Source: Paramecium octaurelia (Eukaryota; Ciliophora; Oligohymenophorea; Peniculida; Parameciidae). From it: a stretch of 64,000 bases of DNA. Below are positions 24,010 to 35,800 of the stretch, piece by piece (position 1 is the first letter of the stretch; each line of letters starts with the position of its first letter). The position numbers were made by a program, and so were the translations under genes. Under the pieces are notes generated by a model. It was not told where the DNA came from and did no database searches. It saw only the letters and a program-made list of their open reading frames with translations. The stretch lies in the NCBI GenBank assembly GCA_905182995.1, contig CAJJDP010000026.1, forward strand, positions 395,804 to 459,803, given 5' to 3'.

Positions 24010-25078
24010 ATATTAATTATTTTGTTATTTAAATCATCTTAAATTTTCTAATGAATTAAAAATAAACTATGCTACCTTCTCTATGCATTAATTTCAATTT
24101 AGTATCTGATATAACAAATGAAAATTTATATTTATAAGTGATTTAGGCAGGTAAGATAAAGATGAAGTTTTTACCATCAATTTTTTGTAGATCTATCTCA
24201 GATTAATATTTCATTCCCAAATGAAAATTTGGAATGTCAATTTGTTTAAAATTCTATTTAGGTAATAAAGAAATAGATTTAGGTCTTACTATTTAATATT
24301 TGTACTAAATTTTCATTTTTCTAATGTTAACATTCAAAGAAATGTAATCTTAAAGTATAAGAGTGTGAATATGGTTTCCTTAAAATTTACATCCATCTCC
24401 CTTTAATAATCAATAAATGTTAGCTTTCCATCAACACAAAAACCAAAAAAAAGAATAATCTGATATCAAAAATATCTTTTAAGCAGTATCACTAGAAGTT
24501 GACACACACTTTTATCTTCATAAATGATTATAAAAAAATGAATATGTTATTTTACTAGTTTCAGATTATTTCAAAATGTAAATTTTTCAAAACAAATAAT
24601 CAATTCTTCTTTGCAATTATTGATTTATTATTTTGAGAAAAAAGAACTTTTTAAATGAATTTTTGGATTTTCAATTATAGTTAAATAATATATTGGAACC
24701 TAAGATATTTCAGAAATCTTTTGGATATACAGTTTCGTTTCTTTATAACCTTAAAATAATAATAATTGAAAAATAAGAGTTTCAAGTTCAAATCAGTTTT
24801 AAATTTTAAGAGGTACCAGGTAAATAAGTTCTTTTAGATGCTCATATTTCTTTCAATTAATATTATCATTTATTGTCTAACATATATCAAATTAATTGAG
24901 TTGTCTAATTCAGTGAAAATAGCAATAAAAAGAGGAGTTCTTTTTAGTTAATATAGGTGAGCACTTAACTCAAAGTAATAGAATCAATATTTGCATGCTA
25001 TGATTCAATAAATTATTATAATATAAAATCACTGAGTTTGTTTCACTTTATATAATTGATATTCAAGATCAAAGTATA
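24010..25078 (-). pseudogene. decayed 3' part of giant membrane protein gene G1 (copy 1)
   Basis: This stretch aligns by eye to the C-terminal third of the intact G1 gene (52643-56476), for instance TPLFIAIFTELDNSI against FFIFIFTEQDQSI, but frames change and TGAs intervene. The hydrophobic C-terminal helix seen in intact G1 is no longer readable. The gene is cut off at about 25078, where the Lifeguard pseudogene block starts. A plus-strand ATG at 23985 opening a short hydrophobic frame is chance. Confidence 0.7.
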
Positions 25079-25211
25079 CAGCATAAATTGAATAGAAAAA
25101 TAGAAAAATAGAAAAATGAGTAATATGATCAATGATGCAATTACAATATAAATAAATCAATTGAATTTGTATGTTATGTTATTTATATCATTATTATATT
25201 GATAGTTTTAT

Positions 25212-25771
25212 ATGATCACCAACAACAATAGATCTTACTTTGATAATCCAAATCAATAACTTCAACACAATTAACAAAACTCCTTTTTAATAAAATCCCT
25301 TTGATTAAAATAATAAATAACCACAACTTGCCTATCAAATTGGAAATTCTAATCATGCTGCATTCAATAATCCTATGACGATCAGTGATTCAGAATATAT
25401 TGGTTTGATTCCAATATTCGAGTTGGATTCATTTTCAAAGTCTATGCCATAATGAAAATTTAACTTACAATCAAATACATATTACTTATTATTTAAAGTA
25501 TGAGTTTATTGTTTATGTACATAATTGGCCTATTCGTTCAAAATATTTGGTTCCATTGATTCATATGTACTATGTATCATTATATATGGAGGCTACATCA
25601 CCCATGATACTAAACTTGTTATTGTAAAATTATAATTCAAATTTTAGTCTAATTATTTAGCTATTGATGATTCTATTATTGCAGCTATGTTATTATGCAT
25701 TGGCATCGTATTCTTATTTTTAAGAATACCTGAAATTATAATGATAATTTTTGGAAAAAGTAGATTTATGA
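25212..25771 (+). pseudogene. Lifeguard/TMBIM pseudogene (block B, middle copy)
   Basis: It starts like the intact copies (MITNNNRSYFDNPNQQLQ) but frameshifts within the Asn/Gln-rich N-terminus and meets TGA. About 430 bp encoding the middle helices are missing: sequence matching the end of the first helix region is joined directly to sequence matching the ISxxMxxIIGLFVRN-type helix. The last helices and the final intron can still be traced. Not expected to make a functional protein. Confidence 0.85.
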
Positions 25772-26545
25772 ATTACTCATTATATAAATTATAACTATTC
25801 ATTTTTATTAACAAAATCTGAAAACCAACAACATTATTTAAAATGTGTAACCAATATTAAATTGGTAATATTCATGCTTCGAATACTTATTGATCCTTTA
25901 ATTCTTTGTAATCAATATAAATTTACTATAATTTCTATCAATTAAATGGTTTGTGTAATGGCTATTTAAAAATGACTAAACTCTTGGATTATAGTTAAAG
26001 TATTATTCAAATTAGAATGCATGTGAGAATTCATAAGAACATAATATATCGGAGATATAATCAAATTAAATGAAAGTGGTTATATATATTAGTTTTATAT
26101 TTAATCTAATTGATTTAAGAATAATGAATAATTATAACTTAGATAATTTTATACTATGAATGAATACATTATGATTTTCAATCAATTTTTTACTCTTTAT
26201 GTATTATCATTTTGATTTTTTTTGTATGAATCAAATTTATTATAATATTTTTTACAAAATAATATCTCTAAGACCTACTTATCGATTAGATCATTATTAT
26301 TAACAAATTTTTATTATCATTAGTCATTCCAAACACAATTTATAATTAATTGATTAATTTTTGCAGGTTTCATCTTTCCTTTTCATGGCTTTTAGATTCA
26401 TATGATCTGGCATCATTTCCATATAAGTTTGAATATTAGGTCGAGATTATCAGGTGAATTTCATATTTTTTTGAGTTCTAACCTTAGATTTTATTGTGGA
26501 AAAGTAAGATTAATTTTAATTTGATATTATTTAGCTACTATAGAT
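25772..26545. other. AT-rich spacer, nothing recognised
   Basis: No coding frame, RNA gene or repeat recognised between the Lifeguard pseudogene and the contig end. Part may be the 3' remnant of the LINE-type element seen at 28.1-29.6 kb, but nothing diagnostic is left. The same bases are written again at 27240-28013. Confidence 0.4.
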
Positions 26546-26679
26546 NCAGCATAAATTGAATAGAAAAATAGAAAAATAGAAAAATGAGTAATATGATCAA
26601 TGATGCAATTACAATATAAATAAATCAATTGAATTTGTATGTTATGTTATTTATATCATTATTATATTGATAGTTTTAT

Positions 26680-27239
26680 ATGATCACCAACAACAATAGA
26701 TCTTACTTTGATAATCCAAATCAATAACTTCAACACAATTAACAAAACTCCTTTTTAATAAAATCCCTTTGATTAAAATAATAAATAACCACAACTTGCC
26801 TATCAAATTGGAAATTCTAATCATGCTGCATTCAATAATCCTATGACGATCAGTGATTCAGAATATATTGGTTTGATTCCAATATTCGAGTTGGATTCAT
26901 TTTCAAAGTCTATGCCATAATGAAAATTTAACTTACAATCAAATACATATTACTTATTATTTAAAGTATGAGTTTATTGTTTATGTACATAATTGGCCTA
27001 TTCGTTCAAAATATTTGGTTCCATTGATTCATATGTACTATGTATCATTATATATGGAGGCTACATCACCCATGATACTAAACTTGTTATTGTAAAATTA
27101 TAATTCAAATTTTAGTCTAATTATTTAGCTATTGATGATTCTATTATTGCAGCTATGTTATTATGCATTGGCATCGTATTCTTATTTTTAAGAATACCTG
27201 AAATTATAATGATAATTTTTGGAAAAAGTAGATTTATGA
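26680..27239 (+). pseudogene. Lifeguard/TMBIM pseudogene, second writing of the same locus
   Basis: Base-for-base repeat of 25212-25771, produced by the unmerged contig overlap around the N at 26546. It should not be counted as another gene copy. Confidence 0.85.
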
Positions 27240-28139
27240 ATTACTCATTATATAAATTATAACTATTCATTTTTATTAACAAAATCTGAAAACCAACAAC
27301 ATTATTTAAAATGTGTAACCAATATTAAATTGGTAATATTCATGCTTCGAATACTTATTGATCCTTTAATTCTTTGTAATCAATATAAATTTACTATAAT
27401 TTCTATCAATTAAATGGTTTGTGTAATGGCTATTTAAAAATGACTAAACTCTTGGATTATAGTTAAAGTATTATTCAAATTAGAATGCATGTGAGAATTC
27501 ATAAGAACATAATATATCGGAGATATAATCAAATTAAATGAAAGTGGTTATATATATTAGTTTTATATTTAATCTAATTGATTTAAGAATAATGAATAAT
27601 TATAACTTAGATAATTTTATACTATGAATGAATACATTATGATTTTCAATCAATTTTTTACTCTTTATGTATTATCATTTTGATTTTTTTTGTATGAATC
27701 AAATTTATTATAATATTTTTTACAAAATAATATCTCTAAGACCTACTTATCGATTAGATCATTATTATTAACAAATTTTTATTATCATTAGTCATTCCAA
27801 ACACAATTTATAATTAATTGATTAATTTTTGCAGGTTTCATCTTTCCTTTTCATGGCTTTTAGATTCATATGATCTGGCATCATTTCCATATAAGTTTGA
27901 ATATTAGGTCGAGATTATCAGGTGAATTTCATATTTTTTTGAGTTCTAACCTTAGATTTTATTGTGGAAAAGTAAGATTAATTTTAATTTGATATTATTT
28001 AGCTACTATAGATTTTTTGTGATGGTTTCAGCTATGTTATTCTTTACAACTAAGGTTTATCTAAAAGCAGTAGTTCTATTACTTTGTAAGAAGTGTTAAA
28101 TGAAACTAACTGAACAATGGAGAAAACGTGGTTCACTCT

Positions 28140-29560
28140 AGATATAATACACTGCCACTGTTATTTGAAACTCATATTCTTTGTTAAATGTATGAGTTTA
28201 TATTTAATAAAATTGATTTTATACTTAAGGAAATTGATAGTGGGCTTTCAATCAGTATAGGATGATATATATTTATTTGATAATTATCTTCTGAAAGTGA
28301 TTTGTTTAAACAATAGGTCTCTGAGTCTACTATTTTGTAAGATTGGGGTATTGAAGTCCCCACAAATCACTAATTTCACATAATTTCCTAATCTACTAAG
28401 TATTGATCCAACTATTTCTGGGAATTCGTGTTTATATTAAGTAAATTCCCTTGAGTTATGAAAGTAGATATTCATAACTATCAATTATATGATTGTATTT
28501 ACAATGTGGATAAATCAGAAGATTAGGTTCATATTCATTATTCGTATCTTTTTAACTAAGATTTTTTATATCTACTATTAAATTGCTAATGAATTCCCAA
28601 TTAGATACCTAGCTTATCCTTTTCTTTTATTATCAAATATTTATATTTCACAATATCTTATTGCCTTATTCCTCACTTCTTAAAGTATGTGGTTTTAATA
28701 ACTTAATTTCTTTGAATGCATTTGCCTTAATTAAACCTACATTCCAGCTTAGAATGATTAAAGATTTTGGAATCTATTTTCTGTTTTCATATTCGTTGAT
28801 GGGGTTTGTAATGTAATGTTCAATTGTTAATTCAATTCACATCATCATTTTGCTTTAATTCAAACTTTTTTATACTTGTTTTTGATTCGAGCTTTTCTTA
28901 AGTGCTTTTAACGTATGTGTTTATAATATGAGGCTTTTTTTTATAAAGACCAGATCCACGCTATTCACAAAATAAATGGATACCATTTAGGGTGTCATCC
29001 TAGTGTTCTTCCGATGCTAAAGAGTTATCAATATCGGAGTCCTGTGCATTATATTAAGGCTTAGATTGTTTAACCTGCTTTTTTTACTTCGATCTTTTTC
29101 GACTGCAATATTTATTAGCTAATTCGTTAAGGTGATGCGTTAGCTTAAAAATCTTGATTATGTGTGGTCATTATTTCTTCATTACTCAGATTCTGTAACA
29201 AGGTCTGTTTTTAATATGCCTTTATTTTTTCTTCATTATTTAATATCTATTTCTCACAAAATATATAATATATGCTGACTTTTTCTTAGCTTTCTTTAAA
29301 ATATAATCGTTTTTATTTTGTCTACCATCAGTGCTTAAGTTATGCTCAGGTTTGGTTAATTTATTTCAATAAGAGATCAAATTATTTCGAAAGTATTTAT
29401 ATGAGCACTACTGTAGATTGGATTACCATAATTAGAGCATAATTAATATTTTCTTCCCAAAATATTGGTCTAAGTAAGAGCTTGTGTGATTTTTGGAACA
29501 TCTTGATGTAGTCTTGTCTCATCGATTTCCTAATCATTATCAATCACAATTAAGTAATTT
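28140..29560 (-). mobile_element. degenerate LINE-type (non-LTR) retrotransposon relic
   Basis: Minus-strand frames, broken by several frameshifts and TGAs, spell an apurinic-like endonuclease domain in the order expected for a LINE: ILSWNVGLIKANAFKEIKLL (start of the endonuclease fold), RNKAIRYCEIQIF, then VMNIYFHNSREFTQ, and LVICGDFNTPILQNSRLRDL (the GDFN catalytic motif). Upstream is a Lys/Gln-rich, ORF1-like region with frames such as HNQDFQANASPQRISQQILQ. The reverse transcriptase that should follow is not recognisable. It sits between the Lifeguard pseudogene and the REJ-family gene and is absent from the other two block B copies, so it inserted, or was retained, only here. Confidence 0.75.
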
Positions 29561-29869
29561 AATTTTTATTGAATTTCAAAATAACATTAATCATATACTC
29601 CTTCTTAACTATGAAAATTTCGAAAATTATGGTAATTGTCCAGAAAATCAAAAAATAATCTAATAAATATTTTTGAATTGAATCTATTTCTGACAATTTT
29701 TTTGTAATATCAAATAAATCCTCAAAACACATTCATTTATAAACTAATCAACTAAAAATATTTTCAAATTTATAGAACACCTTTCCTTTTTCTTTTTCAT
29801 TAACATTCGCATTAAAAAAAACAAGTATTAAATAGATTTATTACAACTCCAATAACTCAATATACCATT
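29561..29869. other. AT-rich spacer, no gene seen
   Basis: About 300 bp between the LINE relic and the TGA of the REJ-family gene. No signal was recognised beyond high AT content. Confidence 0.5.
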
Positions 29870-32800
29870 TCAAATTTTTTAGAACTCGTCAAAAATATCT
29901 TCTAGACTGCTGTGTATAACAAAAAAATGCATCAAATGAAATAATGGGTTAAATTCCATTTATTTGAGGCTTAAGGCTATTAATCTATAAACTGCAATTC
30001 TTCCAAATATTGAAATTGCTTCAATTATAGTTTATGAAACTAGAATATTCGCCAAAAAGATAATAGCCATTAAATATATTTCTGATTGAGCTTCCAATCT
30101 AAATTATAGTTGATAATTACCTAATTCTGTGAATAATAAAGAGAATGATATTCGGCAATATCAATAATATGATAAGAATCAACGAACTAATAATAGCAGG
30201 AATACTTCTGAATCTATATATAGCTTCAATAATTTTATAAACTATTCTCAGAATAAAAACAATAATAGGGTTAATGATCATAAAAGCAAATATCAGGGGT
30301 ATGTTAATACTTTATAAATAAAACTCAACAATATTAAAAGTTAACAATAAATTAATTTCGGAAATGACTTCCAATATTCTATAACTAAATTTAATTTATT
30401 AGTCTTTATAGTTAGCAAGTGAGATGACTTGATGAATTTCCTAATAATTACATTAAAAATATACTTTGAATTTTTATTTGAAAATTGTAGAATTTCCTTT
30501 GTAGATCATTTTATTTACCTGTCCCTTCTCGCTACAAACTTCTTATAACATTTCTTCATCTGATCTATCTCTAAAGTCCCTGATTAATTAAAAAATATAA
30601 ATTCCAAAAAGTATTAGAGTCAAGGAACCTGTAAAAATGATTAAAATTAAGAAATCATCTTAGAATGAAGTGATATCAAAAGCAGTTTCATCTGTGCTAT
30701 TATTAAATACTTCTACAAAACTAAAATTTGTAGAAGAAATTAAAAATATTTCCCCCAAACTTTTACATTCACAAGTTAATTCAATAGTTTCGTTTTTTTC
30801 TACTTTATTTAAATTACATTTATGGAATCCTCCAAAGACTGTTCTTGAAATACACAATATCTCATATTCTTTATTTTTTTATGATTAGTTTGAACAAGTC
30901 TCATATGTTCCAAACTTGGTGCCAAACTAAGATGAAATATTTTCATAGTTTATATATTTGTTTTTAATAACATTGAATAATTTTATTAAATAGTAATTAT
31001 CTGACAATATTTGCATAGTTTTGTCATTAAAATGCTATTAGAGAATTTAATCTTACTCTGGACTGAATATTAAAGGATTTATAGAAAGAAATGTTGATTC
31101 ATATTGAATAAAATCTATTAGAGAATCTTCAAAAGCTGGTTCAATATTAAATTATTAATTGAAGATCTTTTTTGTTCTCTTTTTTAATTAAAAAATCATA
31201 TCTTTCCCCTCAATATATAATGGTTAGTCGTTAACAAGAATAGAATTCTATATTTCTTCTCTTATTGAACTTTTATACTTTAACAATTCAACAATGCTTG
31301 TGTAAATATTTGCATTTGTTGTATTTGCTGATAAAAAATTAGAATACAATTCATCAACAAAGTATAATAGATTGATTAAACCTCCTTAGAAGTTTTATAG
31401 TTATTAGAAAAGTTCTTAATTCCAAACGTAATTATTCTAATTGAGCCCCTCTTAACTTTGCTTTTTCATTCCGCTAAAATATTTAAATGATGAATCTAAT
31501 TTCTTAACATTATCTTACAGCTCTTCTATCTTTGTTGTTGAATTAGAATTAGATTCATCCTAATTCTATGTAATAAAGAAATGAGTTGAATTTTTATCAT
31601 AGCATCCTTTTTAATTTTATTCAAATAATAAACGATTTTTAGGTTTAGCCTATCCAAACCAGATTAAAAACTACCTATATAATTTTATGGCCTAAAATTT
31701 TAGGATGTTATCATTCTAATCAGGCAAAATTTATTGGTAAAGCAAATCAAGGTAAATTTAATTATGCAACTCATTACATTTCTCATTACATTTTTAATTC
31801 AATGCTTCAAATAACAATGAAATTTTGCTTTGTAAATTCAAATTTGTAAATGAAATAAAGGAGCAATTTATTTTTGCAGGGGATGAAGTAATCAACTCAT
31901 AAATAGGAGTTATTGACCCTCCTTAATCAAGCACTTATAATAAAAGTCCAATCTTTGAAGAATCTACTGAAGTAGGAATTTAAATCTAAAATTGAGTTTA
32001 TGATTAATATGGATAAAGAATTAAGGAATTATCAGATGAACCATTCAAAAAATCTGGTAAATCTTGTTCTCTCAAAAACACTCTAAGTTCATATTTATAA
32101 GGAGAATCATCTGAGTATTAACAACTAGTAGTAACCATCATATTTGTAAGTGCTAAATCACTAGAGCGAGTAATAGTTAATTTTGAACAGATAGGGGATT
32201 GATTAATAGTTAGTTTTATGGTATTAAGACTAGGCATGATATTATTTGTATATTATGCTGTAAATTTAATATTAATACTATTGCCCAATTTTAATTCTTA
32301 TAGACTATTAAATAACTTAAATTAATGAGAGAAATATTTAGGCTACAGTATTGTTATTATCTGATAGTTGTATATAAGCGCAATTGATAGATCTAATAAC
32401 TAAGGTTTTTAATTGAATGGGATAAGAAATGTAAAATTGAGCTATTCATAATTATTAACTTATCTCATTAAATAGCCCTAATTAAATTCCAAATCTAAAA
32501 CAGGGAAATCATCTTCAAGAAAGACTATAATTTATGTAAATTTGTAAATTTAGTCAAATTTGGTTACTACGACTTACCATTCTTACACAGTTAAAGAAGA
32601 AATTGAATTCTTTTTAATAAACTAAAATGTATCTGTGACATTGACATTAATTATTTATTTTTATTAATTTATGCAAGTACTATTTAAAGTTAAATCCTTA
32701 CAGCCTACTTGGACATACAAATCTGGATCAGTATTCCATTCAAATACTGTGTCTAAATCTCTGCATAGTATCTATAAATTGAGATCCTTTCTAATACTCT

Positions 32801-35800
32801 GAATTCCTTTGTTATTAAATTTGCAGATTAATCCAGCATATGGGATGTAAATACTCAAATTTTATTATTGAACCTTATTTATATTTAAATTCGTTGCTGT
32901 GACTTAGAATGTATATGTTGTGTTAGGACTTAAAGTATATTTTAGGATGTTAGCTTGATTTTTTTCAAAAGAATTAGATTATATTGATTTATTTAATTGA
33001 GAAGAGAAGGACCTTTTAGGATATCTATCAATTTCGCTAATTTCAATTAAATATTTTGAACTATCAGTTTAATTTGATTAATATAAAGTGCTAACAGATA
33101 ACCCTACAATAATTGTCTCATATACGAAATATTAAGGTTTTACAGTTATATCAATGTATGGAAGGCTTCCTGAATGAGTTTATATAGTAAATTCTGATTA
33201 TGAATGAATACTGATGAAATTTTGATATTGGATTTTAAATTTAAGGATAGCATCGGCTGGTAATGTAAGTTTAGGTATGAGCAAATTCTATTCCTAAAGT
33301 AAGTTGATTTAAGTAATGAAATCATTCAAGGCTTCTGCATTTTAACTTGTTTCTGCTTAAAAAGTCCAAATAATATTAGTTAATTTTCTAAATCCATGGT
33401 TTTTTATTGATTTCAAGTAAACAGAGTTTTATGTATAAGGATTCAGTTTATATAGAGGTACATTATATTCAATTTATGGAGCCAAAGGGTTTATTGCCAA
33501 TTATAATGTTGGAAAAATAAACTTGTTTAAAGTAGTTTCACAATTAACATGAGATAAAGAATTACTTAGAAATAATAACTCATCACCTACATTTATTTTT
33601 GAGTTTTCTCCTAATGATATTAATAATTGTTGATTATCATCTGGATTAAGAAAACAGTTGCAATTTAAACCAAAGCTTGAAACAGATTCTAATTCAAATA
33701 ACTACAAACATTTATTTAATTCAAATTATGAGTTAAATGCCTTTGAATTTAAAGGGAAATCAAAATGAATAATAATTTTACTAATATCATCTGATAAATA
33801 TGCTTTAATAACTGCAACCTAACAAGCTATAAACATATTGAATTAACTTACTTGAACACCAAGGAGTACTATCATACCAAATTGAATTCGGTGGAGGCAC
33901 GCAATCCATATCATCATTTATTATTCTATTGGCATTACAAGATAAACATCCAATTTTATTACATTCCAAGCAGGAACTATCACATAATTAACAATCTTCA
34001 TTTAATTGATCATCAAAATAGCCTGGTTAACAAATGCATTAAGGTTCTTGAATTCTATTTCCTTTACATTTGTTACAATTCTATGAAGAATTATTACAAG
34101 TAGCGCATTAAAATGCACATTCTAATTAAATTGATAAGAAGTAATACAATCGCAAAATATGGATCCATTTTCAAAATATCCATCNNNNNNNNNNNNNNNN
34201 NNNNNNNNNNNNNNNNNNNNNNNNNNNNNNNNNNNNNNNNNNNNNNNNNNNNNNNNNNNNNNNNNNNNNNNNNNNNNNNNNNNNNNNNNNNNNNNNNNNN
34301 NNNNNNNNNNNNNNNNNNNNNNNNNNNNNNNNNNNNNNNNNNNNNNNNNNNNNNNNNNNTACACAGTTAAAGAAGAAATTGAATTCTTTTTAATAAACTA
34401 AAATGTATCTGTGACATTGACATTAATTATTTATTTTTATTAATTTATGCAAGTACTATTTAAAGTTAAATCCTTACAGCCTACTTGAACATACAAATCT
34501 GGATCAGTATTCCATTCAAATACTGTGTCTAAATCTCTGCATAGTATCTATAAATTGAGATCCTTTCTAATACTCTGAATTCCTTTGTTATTAAATTTGC
34601 AGATTAATCCAGCATATGGGATGTAAATACTCAAATTTTATTATTGAACCTTATTAATATTTAAATTCGTTGCTGTGACTTAGAATGTATATGTTGTGTT
34701 AGGACTTAAAGTATATTTTAGGATGTTAGCTTGATTTTTTTCAAAAGAATTAGATTATATTGATTTATTTAATTGAGAAGAGAAGGACCTTTTAGGATAT
34801 CTATCAATTTCGCTAATTTCAATTAAATATTTTGAACTATCAGTTTAATTTGATTAATATAAAGTGCTAACAGATAACCCTACAATAATTGTCTCATATA
34901 CGAAATATTAAGGTTTTACAGTTATATCAATGTATGGAAGGCTTCCTGAATGAGTTTATATAGTAAATTCTGATTATGAATGAATACTGATGAAATTTTG
35001 ATATTGGATTTTAAATTTAAGGATAGCATCGGCTGGTAATGTAAGTTTAGGTATGAGCAAATTCTATTCCTAAAGTAAGTTGATTTAAGTAATGAAATCA
35101 TTCAAGGCTTCTGCATTTTAACTTGTTTCTGCTTAAAAAGTCCAAATAATATTAGTTAATTTTCTAAATCCATGGTTTTTTATTGATTTCAAGTAAACAG
35201 AGTTTTATGTATAAGGATTCAGTTTATATAGAGGTACATTATATTCAATTTATGGAGCAAAAGGGCTTAATGGCAATTATAATGTTGGAAAAATAAACTT
35301 GTTTAAAGTAGTTTCACAATTAACATGAGATAAAGAATTACTTAGAAATAATAACTCATCACCTACATTTATTTTTGAGTTTTCTCCTAATGATATTAAT
35401 AATTGTTGATTATCATCTGGATTAAGAAAACAGTTGCAATTTAAACCAAAGCTTGAAACAGATTCTAATTCAAATAACTACAAACATTTATTTAATTCAA
35501 ATTATGAGTTAAATGCCTTTGAATTTAAAGGGAAATCAAAATGAATAATAATTTTACTAATATCATCTGATAAATATGCTTTAATAACTGCAACCTAACA
35601 AGCTATAAACATATTGAATTAACTTACTTGAACACCAAGGAGTACTATCATACCAAATTGAATTCGGTGGAGGCACGCAATCCATATCATCATTTATTAT
35701 TCTATTGGCATTACAAGATAAACATCCAATTTTATTACATTCCAAGCAGGAACTATCACATAATTAACAATCTTCATTTAATTGATCATCAAAATAGCCT

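Larger units (their letters stand above)
17880..25078. repeat. segmental duplication block A, copy 1 (channel tail, G2, G1 fragment)
   Basis: From the last fifth of the channel gene through the minus-strand G2 and G1 genes, this stretch matches 47880-54500 in the same order and orientation. Some parts are near-identical (for example the segments around 20.7-21.4 kb and 50.7-51.4 kb); others are clearly diverged. In copy 1 the channel is intact, G2 has a late frameshift and G1 is broken. In copy 2 the reverse holds. Copy 1 ends abruptly at about 25078, inside G1, where block B begins. It also contains a spurious 1.3-kb repeat. Confidence 0.85.
25079..28013. repeat. assembly duplication: 25079-26545 repeated as 26547-28013 around one N
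   Basis: The 1467 bases before the N at 26546 recur directly after it, as in the G2 case. The Lifeguard pseudogene and its downstream spacer are thus written twice. Treat as one locus. Confidence 0.9.

Noticed and set aside
23985..24051. Plus-strand ATG followed by a signal-peptide-like frame (MNIFPIIIILIILLF)
   Set aside because: It ends at TGA after about 22 codons, and the region is the decayed 3' end of minus-strand G1.
25095..25120. Short GAAAAATA tandem repeat
   Set aside because: Three units only; it is a local low-complexity stretch shared by block B copies and not a satellite or array.
34185..34359. Reported frames running through the N run
   Set aside because: The N's are unsequenced; any frame across them is meaningless.
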